The notes beneath the pieces were generated by a model, which worked only from the letters and a program-made list of their open reading frames with translations, searched no databases and was not told the origin of the DNA. Position numbers and translations under genes: made by a program. This document shows, in pieces, positions 32,569-42,432 of a stretch of DNA of 62,150 nucleotides; within the stretch, counting starts at the first letter, position 1, and every line of letters starts with the position of its first letter. The DNA comes from Roseicella sp. DB1501 (lineage in GTDB: Bacteria > Pseudomonadota > Alphaproteobacteria > Acetobacterales > Acetobacteraceae). The DNA lies in contig NZ_JABFHG010000021.1 of assembly GCF_013112485.1 (NCBI RefSeq), positions 1-62,150 on the forward strand, read 5' to 3'.

Positions 32569-35500
32569 GTGGCCGCGCTCGACCCCAATCTCGAGTGGCT
32601 CGGCTACGTCCAGCCGACGGGCCTCGTCGTCGCGCCTGCCGTGCTGGCCCGCCATGGCCTGGTGCCGGAGGAGCAGCTGCGTGCCGATGGCGACGCGGTG
32701 GCGGAGCACCTGGCGGACGGCGAGGAGGGGCCGGCGCTTCCCGACCCTTGGCCGTTCTTCGCGGAGGTTCTCGGCTGGGACGCTGCCTTCGTCGCGGGCG
32801 CGCCAGGCGGACCTTCCCTTCCCGATGAGCTATCCGCTCACCTCCCCGAGGCCGACACCACCCTTGCGCCGACCTGGGCGGTGCGGGAGCCGGAGGGGGG
32901 CGGCTGGCAGATGCTCGTCCGCATCGAAGGGCCAGGCGTGGACCCTGACGCGCGCGGCGCCCTCGCGGGATGGGAGGCGACGCCGCACCAGCGGCTGGAG
33001 CGCCTGCTGCGCGAGACGGGCGTGCCGACTGGCCTGCTGCTGACCGACCGCCATCTCCGCCTCGTCCATGCCCCGCGGGGAGAGACGAGCGGCTGGCTCG
33101 CCTTCCCGCTGCGCGAGCTCGCCACGGTGGGCGGCCGGCCGATGCTCGGCGGGCTGAAGCTCCTCCTCAACGCCCATCGGCTCTTCACCGACGGGAGCGA
33201 GCGCCGGTTGCCCGGCCTGCTGCGCGCGAGCCGCGAGGCGCAGGCAGAGGTCTCGGCAAAGCTCGCCACCCAGGTGCTCGGCGCGCTGCACGAGCTGCTG
33301 CGCGGCCTGCACGCGGCCGACCGTGCGCGCGTCGAGCGGCTCGCACGGCAGCAGCCGGCCCATCTCTACGAGGGGCTGCTGACGGTCCTGCTGCGCCTCA
33401 TCTTCCTGCTCTATGCGGAGGACCGGGCGCTCATCCCCTCCCGCGCCGACGGCCCGGCGCGGGCGCTCTACCAGGAGGGCTACGGCGTCCGCGCGCTGCA
33501 CGCCAAGCTGCTGGCCGACCGGGCGCAGAACCCCGACACGATGGAGGAGCGGCGCGGAGCCTGGGGACGGCTGCTCGCGCTCTTCCGCCTCGTACACGGG
33601 GGCGACGGCACGGGCTGGATCCGTGGCCGCGGCGGTAAGCTGTTTGACCCCGCGGCCTTCCCCTTCCTCGAAGGCCGCGACAGCGCCGACGACAGGCCCA
33701 TCCCGCTGCCCGTGACTGACGGCTGCGTGCTGCGCGTGCTCGACGGGCTGCTGGTGCTCGACGGCGAAAAGCTCTCATACCGCACCCTCGACGTGGAGCA
33801 GATCGGCAGCGTCTACGAGACGGTGATGGGCTTCACCGTGCAGACGATGCCTGGCCCCGCGCTCGCCATCAGGGCGGGCAAGAACAACCGCACGCCGGTC
33901 TTCGTGGACCTCGCGGCGCTCGCGGCGAAGCGGGGGAGGGAGCGCGAGAAGTACCTGAAGGAGGAGGCCGACCGCGGCGGGCTGCCCGCCCGTGTCGCGC
34001 AGGCCCTCGCGGCGGCGGAGGATGCGGCGGCGCTGGCCGACGCCCTGCGCCCGATCGTGGACGAGCGCGGCAGCCCGCACGGCCCGGTGCCGACCGGCAC
34101 GCCGCTGCTGCAGCCGACCGACGAGCGGCGGCGCACCGGAAGCCACTACACGCCACGCACGCTGACCGAGCCGATCGTGCGCCACGCCCTGGAGCCCGCC
34201 TTCGCGCGCATTGGGCCGGACGCGACGCCGGAGGAGGTGCTGGCGCTGAAGGTCTGCGACCCCGCCATGGGCTCGGGGGCCTTCCTCGTCGAGGCGTGCC
34301 GGCAGCTCGCGGCGCGGCTCGTCGCCGCCTGGACGCGGCACCCCGGCACGCGGCCCACGCCGGCGGAGGACGAGGACGAGGACCTGCTCGCCCGCCGCCT
34401 CGTCGCGCAGCGCTGCCTCTACGGCGTTGACAAGAACCCGATGGCCACCGACCTCGCGCGGCTGTCGCTGTGGCTGGCGACGCTCGCGCGGGACCACGAG
34501 TTCACCTTCCTCGACCACGCGCTGAAGAGCGGCGACAGCCTGGTCGGGCTGACGCGCGGGCAGATCGGCGCGCTGACCTGGGGCGACGACCGACAGGGCA
34601 GCCTGATGAGCGGCTTCGTGCGCGGGCGCGTGGCGGAAGCGGTGCGGGCGCGCACCGAGATCCGCGAGGCGCCGGACGACGTGGAGCGGGCCGTCCAGGA
34701 GGCGCGGCACCGCGCGTTGGAGGGGCGGATGGCGGACGTCCGCACGCTCGGCGACGCGGTGCTGGCCTGTTTCTTCGGCCACGACAAGCCACGCACGCGG
34801 GAGGCGGCGCGGCGGGCGCTGGCGGCACTGCCGGGTGGGGGCGAGGCGATGTGGGCGGAGGCGCGGCGCCTCGCCGCGACGCTGGGCCACGGTGCGCACC
34901 CTATCCGTCCCTTCCACTGGGAGCTAGAATTCCCTGAGGTGTTCGAGGGCAGGGAAGGGGGGTTCGACGCCATCGTCGGCAACCCGCCCTTCGCGGGCAA
35001 GAACACGCTCATCAACGGTCACCGCGAGCACTATCTCGATTGGCTGCAGGAGTTGCACGAGGGCGCGCATGGCAACGCCGACCTCGTGGCGCATTTCTTC
35101 CGCCGTGCCTTCGGGCTGCTGCGGCCGGGCGGCTGCTTCGGTCTGATCGCGACCAACACGGTGGGGCAGGGCGACACCAGGGAAAGTGGGTTGCGCCAGG
35201 TGATTGAGGCGGGCGGCGCCATCGCGCGCGCCGTGCGCCGCCTGCCCTGGCCAGGCGAGGCGGCGGTGGTCGTGTCCGTTGTGCATGTGGTGCGAGGACA
35301 GGTGCGGAGCCCGGTGCTGGATGGGCGGAAGGTATGGCGGATCAGCGCGTTCCTCATGGAGGGTGACCTCGATGCAAGCCCCGCACGCCTAGCAGCAAAC
35401 GCCCGGAAGTCATTTCAGGGCACTAACCCTGTAGGAGCCGGCTTCCTGCTGATTCCGCAGGGAGAACGCATACTCACGGCTGTCTCCGGCCGTGATGTGG

Positions 35501-36426
35501 CGGCGCTCATCAGCCCAGGGAACGAGCTGTTTCGCTTCGTGAAGTCGTATACTGCGGGGGAGGACATTGCCGGAGATCCCCAGCACCGACCAGGGCGCAA
35601 GATCATTGACTTCGGCGATCTCTGCGAAGCCACAGCTAGGGAACTCGGCGGTGAACTCTTCCGTGTTTTGGAGGATGATGTTCGACCGTCGCGGGCCACC
35701 GACAAGCGCGATCATCGTAGGCTGAACTGGTGGCGGCATGGTGAACCGCAGAAGGGCCTCTACGAGGCAATACGCCCCTTGCAGCGGGTTATCGCTCTTC
35801 CGCAGACTTCGCCGCACCTACAACCCACCATCGTTCCCAACGATGGCCTATTTGCGTCCACGGCTATAGTTTTTGCCTCCGACAGTCAGGCTTTGCTCGG
35901 TTTGCTCCAGTCGCGACCGCATGAGGTGTGGACACGGTTTTTCACCTCTTCGCTCAAGACCGACCTGCGATACGCCCCTTCTGACTGCTTTGAAACCTTC
36001 CCCTTACCGCCGCTCGACCACGCCGCAGTGCACGACGCCGCCGAGGCCTACCACACTCACCGCGCCGCCCTTATGGTCGCGCGCAACGAGGGTCTGACCA
36101 GAACCTACAACCGCTTCCACAACCCCGCCGAGCGCGCCGCCGATATCGCACGCCTGCGCGAGCTCCACCACGCGCTCGACCTTGCCGTGCTACGCGCCTA
36201 TGGCTGGTATGACCTCGCCGACCGTGCGGTGCCCGAGTTCCTGACCGAGGACACGGAGCCCGACCACCGCTACCAGGGCCGCCTGTTCTGGCCAGCGCCC
36301 TTCCGCGACGAGGTGCTGGCCCGCCTCCTCGACCTTAACCGCGCTCGCGCCGCCGAGGAACGCGCCCTCGGCCTCTCCCCGCGCCAGCCAACAGGGCAAG
36401 AGGAAGAGGAGGACGAGGCCGCGTGA
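32569..36426 (+). CDS. drmMI: DISARM DrmMI, N6-adenine DNA methyltransferase
   Basis: 1285-aa Eco57I/type IIG-like methylase. Motif I CDPAMGSGAFLVEACRQL begins near residue 563, the catalytic NPPF (residues 805-808, AIVGNPPFAGK) marks an adenine methylase, and RRTGSHYTPRTLTEPIV precedes motif I as in this family. The C-terminus (YGWYDLADR) resembles type IIG recognition domains. No nuclease motif is evident. DrmMI marks host sites so that DISARM attacks only unmodified DNA. Placed directly behind drmD with 2-base spacing, and overlapping the next reading frame start. Confidence 0.88.
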   Translation: MAALDPNLEWLGYVQPTGLVVAPAVLARHGLVPEEQLRADGDAVAEHLADGEEGPALPDPWPFFAEVLGWDAAFVAGAPGGPSLPDELSAHLPEADTTLAPTWAVREPEGGGWQMLVRIEGPGVDPDARGALAGWEATPHQRLERLLRETGVPTGLLLTDRHLRLVHAPRGETSGWLAFPLRELATVGGRPMLGGLKLLLNAHRLFTDGSERRLPGLLRASREAQAEVSAKLATQVLGALHELLRGLHAADRARVERLARQQPAHLYEGLLTVLLRLIFLLYAEDRALIPSRADGPARALYQEGYGVRALHAKLLADRAQNPDTMEERRGAWGRLLALFRLVHGGDGTGWIRGRGGKLFDPAAFPFLEGRDSADDRPIPLPVTDGCVLRVLDGLLVLDGEKLSYRTLDVEQIGSVYETVMGFTVQTMPGPALAIRAGKNNRTPVFVDLAALAAKRGREREKYLKEEADRGGLPARVAQALAAAEDAAALADALRPIVDERGSPHGPVPTGTPLLQPTDERRRTGSHYTPRTLTEPIVRHALEPAFARIGPDATPEEVLALKVCDPAMGSGAFLVEACRQLAARLVAAWTRHPGTRPTPAEDEDEDLLARRLVAQRCLYGVDKNPMATDLARLSLWLATLARDHEFTFLDHALKSGDSLVGLTRGQIGALTWGDDRQGSLMSGFVRGRVAEAVRARTEIREAPDDVERAVQEARHRALEGRMADVRTLGDAVLACFFGHDKPRTREAARRALAALPGGGEAMWAEARRLAATLGHGAHPIRPFHWELEFPEVFEGREGGFDAIVGNPPFAGKNTLINGHREHYLDWLQELHEGAHGNADLVAHFFRRAFGLLRPGGCFGLIATNTVGQGDTRESGLRQVIEAGGAIARAVRRLPWPGEAAVVVSVVHVVRGQVRSPVLDGRKVWRISAFLMEGDLDASPARLAANARKSFQGTNPVGAGFLLIPQGERILTAVSGRDVAALISPGNELFRFVKSYTAGEDIAGDPQHRPGRKIIDFGDLCEATARELGGELFRVLEDDVRPSRATDKRDHRRLNWWRHGEPQKGLYEAIRPLQRVIALPQTSPHLQPTIVPNDGLFASTAIVFASDSQALLGLLQSRPHEVWTRFFTSSLKTDLRYAPSDCFETFPLPPLDHAAVHDAAEAYHTHRAALMVARNEGLTRTYNRFHNPAERAADIARLRELHHALDLAVLRAYGWYDLADRAVPEFLTEDTEPDHRYQGRLFWPAPFRDEVLARLLDLNRARAAEERALGLSPRQPTGQEEEEDEAA

Positions 36427-36428
36427 CC

Positions 36429-37221
36429 ATGAAGACGATCCATCAGGAGAAGCGCGGCGACCTCACGCTCCGCCTGGTCCAGACGCTGGATGGCAGGATT
36501 TCGGGCGTCGTCCTTCGTGATGCGGGCGGCCGGGTGGCCTTGATCGACGGCGGCGGCTGGAGGAGGAAGCAGCGAAGGCGAATCGGTCCTATGTCGGTTT
36601 CGACGGGGCCCGCGCCCGCTTCCTGCGCTTCTTCCCGCAGGGCTTCGCTGACCCGCGCTATCTCGAGATGGAGCGGGACTACAAGATCCGCGCGAAGCAG
36701 CGGCTGGACGCCGCCGCGCCAGTGGAGGCGGCCGCGACGGGCAGCGGCTTCGCGGAGGCAGCCCTGACCGCCTTCGGCGACACGAACCTGCTCTCGCCCT
36801 TCGAGAAGACCCGGCTCCGGGATGTCCTGCGCGGCCCCTCGGCCGACGCCTTCGTCCGCGCCGCCGCCCGCTTCGCCCTGGGAGAGGGTGGCCGGCCCTG
36901 CTGGACATGGAGCGCGCCCTGAAGCCGCACGACAGCGCCAAGTGGACCGTCGTGACCTACCTGCCGTTCCTGTGGCGGCCGGAGGCGCACATGTTCCTCA
37001 AGCCTCAGGCCACGCAGGATTTCGCGGCCCGCATCGGCCACGCCTTCACCCATGCCTACGAGGCCGGGCTGGACATGGCGGTGTACGAAAGCCTGCTGGA
37101 TCTCGCCGGCCGAACCCAGGCCGAGCTGCACGCCCTCGGCCCGCGTGATCGCATCGACGTCCAGAGCTTCATTTGGGTGGTTGGAGCCTATGGCGAGGAG
37201 GACGTTCCGGCACCGCCCTGA
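36429..37221 (+). pseudogene. DISARM-linked accessory gene broken by two frameshifts
   Basis: Three reading-frame segments together read as one protein of about 265 aa. Segment 1 starts MKTIHQEKRGDLTLRLVQ (36429 to about 36560). Segment 2 reads EEEAAKANRSYVGFDGARAR (about 36560-36890). Segment 3 reads LLDMERALKPHDSAKWTVV and ends VGAYGEEDVPAPP at 37221. Each segment has ordered, conserved-looking sequence, and the shifts fall near 36560 and 36890 in G-rich tracts. Either the gene is disabled or the assembly has indels. It sits between drmMI and the XRE regulator. Its function is unknown; I read it as a DISARM accessory protein. Confidence 0.7.
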
Positions 37222-37242
37222 GATAGCCTGACCGGCGTCCAC

Positions 37243-37299
37243 CTTGCAGAATTCGGATTGCAAGATTTTCTTGCATTGTGCCTGTTGCTGGCCTATACC
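37243..37299 (+). promoter_or_regulatory. Internal promoter and palindromic operator before the XRE gene
   Basis: TTGCAT at 37271-37276 and TATACC at 37294-37299 are spaced 17 bp, a credible sigma-70 promoter. TGCAAGA-TTT-TCTTGCA (37259-37275), a perfect 7-bp palindrome, overlaps the -35 box. A further half-site CTTGCA lies at 37243-37248. An XRE regulator bound here would block RNA polymerase. Confidence 0.65.
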
Positions 37300-37323
37300 T
37301 CTCCCGCGAGAGGAGAAGGTGCC

Positions 37324-38430
37324 ATGTCGGCCGGGCTGATCGGCACACGGATCAAGGCGAAACGAGAGGAGCTGGGGTTCAGCCAGGAGGCGGTGACGCG
37401 CCTGCTCGGCTTCAACGACCGCCAGACCCTCTCGGCCATCGAGACCGGCGAGCGCCGCGTCACGGCCGAGGAACTGCTGCGCTTCTCCGAGGTGCTGGCG
37501 GCGCCGCTCGACTACTTCACCGACCCGTTCCTCCTCGCCGGCGAGGGCCGCTTCTCCTGGCGGCAGAGCGGCGTGCCCGCGCCGAAGCTCGACGCTTACG
37601 AGCGGGAAGCCGGGCGGCTGATCGCCCTGTTCCGGGCGCTCGGCGCGGAGATGGGTCGCCGCCCGCCACTGCTCCGCCATGCGCTCGCTCTGACCAAGGC
37701 GAGCAGCTACGAGGACGCGGCGGAGGCCGGCGAGCGCTTCGCGGCGGAATTCCGGCTCGGCGACGCGCCCGCCCGGCGGCTCGCGGAGGTCATGGAGCGC
37801 GACCTCGGCATCCTCGTGCTGATGGTGGACGCCATCCCCGGCGTCTCGGGTGCAGCCTGCCGCCTGCCGGACCTGGATGTCGTGCTGATCAACCGGCGCG
37901 AGGTGCCGGGTCGGCGCCACTACGACCTGGCGCACGAGCTGTTCCACATCCTCACCTGGGACGGCATGCCGCCCGCGCGGCTGGAGGATGCGGCGGCCGA
38001 GCCGCGCGGGCGCGTCGAGCAGCTGGCCGACAATTTCGCCTCGGCCCTGCTAATGCCCCGGGTCGCGCTGGCCCGCCTCGGCCCCTGGGACGGGCTGGAG
38101 GGGAGGGCGCTGGCGGAGCGGCTGAACGCGGCAGCCGAGGAGCTGGGCGTCACCTCCTCGGCGCTCCGGTGGCGGCTTGTCGGGGCCGGGTTGCTTCCGA
38201 AGACCGTGGCGCGCGGCGTGGACGAGGCGCTCTTGCGCAACAACGGCCGGAAGGGGGCGCCGCGCGACCTGCCGCCGCTGTTCTCGCGGCTCTTCGCTGA
38301 GCGGGTGGCGGCCGCCGTGGACGCGGGCCGCATCTCGGCCCGCCGCGCGGCGGGGCTGCTCGGCCTCGCCGTGGACGACCTCGCCGAGGCCTTTGCGGCC
38401 AACGGCGTCGCCTTCGACCCCGGGATCTAG
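37324..38430 (+). CDS. XRE HTH plus ImmA/IrrE metallopeptidase regulator
   Basis: 368-aa protein. Residues 4-60 form an XRE helix-turn-helix (GTRIKAKREELGFSQEAVT...IETGERRV), and residues about 150-300 an ImmA/IrrE peptidase with HELFH at 204-208 inside YDLAHELFHILTWD. Such fusions act as self-contained repressors that can be inactivated by proteolysis after a stress or phage signal. ATG 37324 has GAGGAGAAGG as ribosome binding site. A promoter and palindromic operator directly precede it, so it probably represses itself and the downstream PIN, drmA and drmB genes. Comparable XRE-peptidase/partner pairs also occur as toxin-antitoxin modules. Confidence 0.82.
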   Translation: MSAGLIGTRIKAKREELGFSQEAVTRLLGFNDRQTLSAIETGERRVTAEELLRFSEVLAAPLDYFTDPFLLAGEGRFSWRQSGVPAPKLDAYEREAGRLIALFRALGAEMGRRPPLLRHALALTKASSYEDAAEAGERFAAEFRLGDAPARRLAEVMERDLGILVLMVDAIPGVSGAACRLPDLDVVLINRREVPGRRHYDLAHELFHILTWDGMPPARLEDAAAEPRGRVEQLADNFASALLMPRVALARLGPWDGLEGRALAERLNAAAEELGVTSSALRWRLVGAGLLPKTVARGVDEALLRNNGRKGAPRDLPPLFSRLFAERVAAAVDAGRISARRAAGLLGLAVDDLAEAFAANGVAFDPGI

Positions 38431-38437
38431 CGGGCGC

Positions 38438-38950
38438 ATGGCGGGGGGGCCTGTCCTGGTGGACACCAACATCATCCTGGAGGCGCACCGCACTGGGAGC
38501 TGGCGCGCGCTGCGCGGCGGCCACCGGCTGGAGACGGTCGAGGAGTGCGTCGCCGAGACCCAGACCGGCGCGCAGAACCGGCGGCCGGAGCAGCGTATCG
38601 ACGAGGCCGCGTTGCGCGCCGACCTGAAGGCCGTGCACGCCGTGACTGACCGCGAGCGGGCGGCGGCGCTGGCGCGCGATGACTTCCTCGCCTTCCTCGA
38701 CGGCGGCGAGCAGGCGCTTTGGTGCCACGCCCTCGCACGCACCGACATCTGGGTGCTCTGCGGGCCGGACAAGGCGAGCCTCCGCCTCGGCGTGCGGCTC
38801 GGCCTCCGCGACCGGCTCGTCGCGCTGGAGGCACTGCTCGACGCTATAGGCCACCGGCCAAAGATCGCGCTCCGCCCGGCCTACACCTCGGCCTGGCATC
38901 GCGAGTGGGTGGCGAAGATCGCCCTGGAGGAGGGGAGTCGCCCTGCATGA
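38438..38950 (+). CDS. PIN-like nuclease domain protein paired with the XRE regulator
   Basis: 170-aa protein opening with VLVDTNIILEAHRTGSW, the first acidic motif of PIN ribonucleases. Later ARDDFLAFLDGGEQALWCHA and VLCGPDKASLRL supply the expected further acidic residues. It begins 7 bases after the XRE-peptidase gene and overlaps drmA by ATGA, so all are co-translated. It could be the toxin of a toxin-antitoxin pair with the preceding gene or a DISARM-associated RNase. Confidence 0.7.
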   Translation: MAGGPVLVDTNIILEAHRTGSWRALRGGHRLETVEECVAETQTGAQNRRPEQRIDEAALRADLKAVHAVTDRERAAALARDDFLAFLDGGEQALWCHALARTDIWVLCGPDKASLRLGVRLGLRDRLVALEALLDAIGHRPKIALRPAYTSAWHREWVAKIALEEGSRPA

Positions 38951-41900
38951 CCGATGCACTGCCCAACCCCCTCCCGATGCACGCCGAAGCGGTCCGCGGG
39001 CGGCTCGTCGAGGTGCTGCGCCGCGACCTCATCGGGCCCGGGCCGGAGGATGCCGATCTTACGCGCGAGGTGCTGAAGGAGAACCCCTCGCGCTGGTACC
39101 TCACGGGCTTCCTCGCGCCCTCGCCGGAGGGCGGCGGTGCTGCCGAGGAGCCCGAGGGCCTCGATGAGGAGGGCGACCCGTTGTTCGGCGACGACGCCGG
39201 CGCCGACCCCGAGACGGGGCCGGCCCGCGCCGCGGACGACGCTCCGCCGGACGAGCCTTCGGCCCGCCCCCGCCGGCTGCCCGCCTCGCTCGGCCTCACG
39301 ACGCTGGTACCGGAGGGCGTGGAGGAGGTGGAGGTCGCCCTGACATGGGGCGACTATGCGACGGAGCCCCCGCTGCCGCCTGAGGTGCTTGCCGACACGC
39401 AGGCCCAGTTCGACCCGAAGTACCGCGACGTGCGCTGGCGCCGCGTGCCGGGCGAGGCGGTGGTGCGCATCCCCGTGCCGGACGGCCGTGGAGCGCGCGT
39501 CGTGCTGCCCGGCACCGGCGGCGCGCAGCGCCCGGCGGGCGGGCTCTCGATCGAGGCGCACGCGCGCCCCTACGAGATCGAGCAGCCGGACGGGTCCGTG
39601 GCACGGGTGCGCGCGCTGACCGTGATGGTGGTGAACCGCCGCCCGCCGGTGCGGCGCCGCTTTGCCGACATCACCTTCGCCTTCCAGGTGCGGCTGGAAC
39701 TCCGCTGCGCGGCGGGCTTCCACCCGCGCAGCGATCTGTCGGGCTACGGCTCCGAAGACCCCGACGCGGCGCTCGCCGACCTCCACTACCGCGACGTCGC
39801 CGAGTATGCCGTGGGCCGCGGCACCTCGGCCGGCTGGCGGCACGATGCCGATGGGACGGTGCGGACGGTCTTCACCGATCACCTGCCGCGGGCGGAGGTG
39901 GAGCGCGTCGAGCCCAACGAGGGCATCGCCGGCGTCGAGTTCGGCATGGAGGCGCTGACCGCCCTTGCGCGCGGCAGCGCCGACGGCCTCGGCGATGCGC
40001 TCGCCGGCCTGCCCGCCGCCTACCGCGCCTGGATCGCCGCGCAGGCCGCGGGCGTGCCAGGGATCCCCGGCCCGGCGCGGCGCGCCACCGCCGAACGGCT
40101 GCTGAACGCCGCGCGGGAGGCGGAGGCGCGGATCGCCGACGGCATCGCGCTGCTCCGCGCCGATAGCCGGGCGCGTCGCGCCTTCGAGGCGATGAACGAG
40201 GCGGTGGCCCGCGCCGCACGCCGCCGCAATGCCGGGTCCGGCGGCGACCCGGCGGCGCAGCCGGCGCCGCGCTGGCGGCCCTTCCAGCTCGCCTTCATCT
40301 TGCTCAACCTCCGCGGCCTCGCCGATCCCGCGCACGACGACCGGGAGGTCGCGGACCTCCTCTTCTTCCCAACGGGCGGCGGCAAGACGGAGGCTTACCT
40401 CGGTCTCGCGGCGTGGACGATCGCCTACCGGCGGCTGTCGAACGGCGGGCTGCTCGGCGCCGGTGTCACCGTGCTGATGCGCTACACGCTGCGCCTGCTC
40501 ACCCTCGACCAGCTCTCCCGGGCCGCGGGCGTCGTCTGCGCGCTTGAGCTGATGCGCGGGGAACCGGCGTGGCAGGAGGACGGCAAGCGCCTGCTCGGCG
40601 ATTGGCCGATCGAGATCGGGCTCTGGGTCGGCTCGGCCGCCTCGCCGAACCGCCTCGGCAAGGCGGGCGACAAGCGGGACGACACGGCCGTCGCGCGCAT
40701 CCGCCGTTACCGGAAGAATGGGCGGGAGGCGCCGGCACCGATTAAGGCCTGCCCTTGGTGTGGCACACCCTTTGGGCGTGAGAGCTTCAGCTGCGTGCCA
40801 AGCGACGCGGCGCCGCAGAACATGGTCGTGCGCTGCGCCAACGCTGCCTGCGACTTCACGCGCGACCGGCCGCTGCCGGTGCTGACGGTGGACGAGGCGA
40901 TCTACCGGCGCCTGCCCGCCTTCCTCATCGCCACCGTGGACAAGTTCGCCGGCCTGCCCTGGGTGGGCGAGGCGGGCGCCTTCTTCGGGCACGTGGACCG
41001 CCATGACGAGTGGGGTTTCTACGGCGCGGCCGAACCGGGCCGGGGCAGGCCTCTCTGGAGCGGCCACGCGCTCACGCCGCCCGATCTGATCGTGCAGGAC
41101 GAGCTGCATCTCATCAGCGGGCCGCTCGGCACGGTCGCCGCGCTCTACGAGGTGGCGCTCGACCGGCTGGCGACGCGCGAATTCATGGGCCGGCGGATCC
41201 GCCCGAAGGTGGTGGCGAGCACCGCGACGGTGCGCCGCGCCGCCGCGCAGGTCCGGGCGCTGTTCGACCGGGAGAGGACGGCGGTGTTCCCGCCGCCCGG
41301 TCCCGACCGGTGTGACAGCTTCTTCGCCGTGACCGTGCCGCCCAAGCGCAAGCCTGCGCGCCTATACATTGGCCTCGCCTCGCCCGGGCGGGGACCGAAG
41401 CTGATCTTCCTCCGGGCGCTGACCACACTGCTCGCCGCGGCGCGGGCCGAGGCGGCGCGCGGCGCCGATGCGGACGCCTACGAAACCGCGCTCTGCTACT
41501 TCAACGCGCTGCGCGAGCTCGGCGGCGCGCGACGCATCGTCGAGGACGAGGTGCGCGCGCGCCTCGCCGCCTACGGGGCGGAGCGGCGCCGGCTCGACCC
41601 GCCCGACGCGCCCTTCGCCGACCGGCGCCTCCGCGAGCCGCTGGAACTGACCTCTCGGGTGAGCACCGACCAGGTGGCCGAGGCCAAGGAGCGCCTCGCG
41701 CTGCCCTGCGCCGACGCGAAGGGTGTGGACGTCGCGATGGCGACCAACATGATCTCGGTCGGCCTCGACATCGGCCGCCTCGGGTTGATGCTCGTGCAGG
41801 GTCAGCCGAAGGCCGCGGCCGAGTACATTCAGGCCACGAGCCGCGTCGGCCGGCGCGAGGGGCAGCCCGGCCTCGTGCTGGCGCTGCTCAACGCGCACAA

Positions 41901-42420
41901 GCCGCGCGACCGGATGCACCACGAGCAGTTCCGGCAGTTCCACGCCTGCTTCTACCGCGCCGTGGAGGCGACCAGCGTGACGCCCTGGGCTGCGCGCGCC
42001 CTCGACCGCGCGCTCGCCGCCGTGGTGGTGGCGGCCGGGCGGCACCTCGAGCCTGACATGACGCCGGAAGATGCCGCGCCGCGGCTGCGCGGCAACGCGG
42101 CGCTGCAGGAGCGGATCGTGCAGGTCGTGCTCGACCGCGCGCCGGAGGAGGCGGTGGCGGGCGGCCGCGCGGCGCTCCGCGAGACGGTCGCCGGGCTGGT
42201 GCGGGCCTGGGCGGAAACGGCCGACGAGGGCACCGCGACGGGTGGCAAGCTCTACTACGGCCACCCGCGTGACAAGGCGCTTCTGCACGATCCGCTCGAC
42301 CCGATCCTCGACAGCCTTGCGCCGGCGCACCGGCGGTTTGCGGCGGGGCGGTCGATGCGCGACGTCGAGCACGCGACGCCGCTCCGGATCGTGGACGCGC
42401 ACCGCAACGAGCTGCGTTGA
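38947..42420 (+). CDS. drmA: DISARM DrmA helicase
   Basis: 1157-aa SF2 helicase. The first ~400 residues are a DrmA-specific N-terminal domain. Walker A is PTGGGKTEAY (about 475-484), the DExH box reads DELH at 718-721 (IVQDELHLISGPLGT), and between them lies a Zn finger CPWCG...CANAAC. Helicase C motifs ATNMISVGLDIGRLGLM and YIQATSRVGRR complete the set. DrmA forms the core complex with DrmB and moves along invading DNA, preferring 5' single-stranded ends. The start overlaps the PIN gene stop (ATGA). Confidence 0.9.
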   Translation: MTDALPNPLPMHAEAVRGRLVEVLRRDLIGPGPEDADLTREVLKENPSRWYLTGFLAPSPEGGGAAEEPEGLDEEGDPLFGDDAGADPETGPARAADDAPPDEPSARPRRLPASLGLTTLVPEGVEEVEVALTWGDYATEPPLPPEVLADTQAQFDPKYRDVRWRRVPGEAVVRIPVPDGRGARVVLPGTGGAQRPAGGLSIEAHARPYEIEQPDGSVARVRALTVMVVNRRPPVRRRFADITFAFQVRLELRCAAGFHPRSDLSGYGSEDPDAALADLHYRDVAEYAVGRGTSAGWRHDADGTVRTVFTDHLPRAEVERVEPNEGIAGVEFGMEALTALARGSADGLGDALAGLPAAYRAWIAAQAAGVPGIPGPARRATAERLLNAAREAEARIADGIALLRADSRARRAFEAMNEAVARAARRRNAGSGGDPAAQPAPRWRPFQLAFILLNLRGLADPAHDDREVADLLFFPTGGGKTEAYLGLAAWTIAYRRLSNGGLLGAGVTVLMRYTLRLLTLDQLSRAAGVVCALELMRGEPAWQEDGKRLLGDWPIEIGLWVGSAASPNRLGKAGDKRDDTAVARIRRYRKNGREAPAPIKACPWCGTPFGRESFSCVPSDAAPQNMVVRCANAACDFTRDRPLPVLTVDEAIYRRLPAFLIATVDKFAGLPWVGEAGAFFGHVDRHDEWGFYGAAEPGRGRPLWSGHALTPPDLIVQDELHLISGPLGTVAALYEVALDRLATREFMGRRIRPKVVASTATVRRAAAQVRALFDRERTAVFPPPGPDRCDSFFAVTVPPKRKPARLYIGLASPGRGPKLIFLRALTTLLAAARAEAARGADADAYETALCYFNALRELGGARRIVEDEVRARLAAYGAERRRLDPPDAPFADRRLREPLELTSRVSTDQVAEAKERLALPCADAKGVDVAMATNMISVGLDIGRLGLMLVQGQPKAAAEYIQATSRVGRREGQPGLVLALLNAHKPRDRMHHEQFRQFHACFYRAVEATSVTPWAARALDRALAAVVVAAGRHLEPDMTPEDAAPRLRGNAALQERIVQVVLDRAPEEAVAGGRAALRETVAGLVRAWAETADEGTATGGKLYYGHPRDKALLHDPLDPILDSLAPAHRRFAAGRSMRDVEHATPLRIVDAHRNELR

Positions 42421-42432
42421 GGGGAGTGGGCG

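Noticed and set aside
38881-41109. Long antisense open frame of 742 codons
   Set aside because: Lies opposite drmA, which has all helicase motifs. Arg/His/Gly-rich composition is a high-GC shadow.
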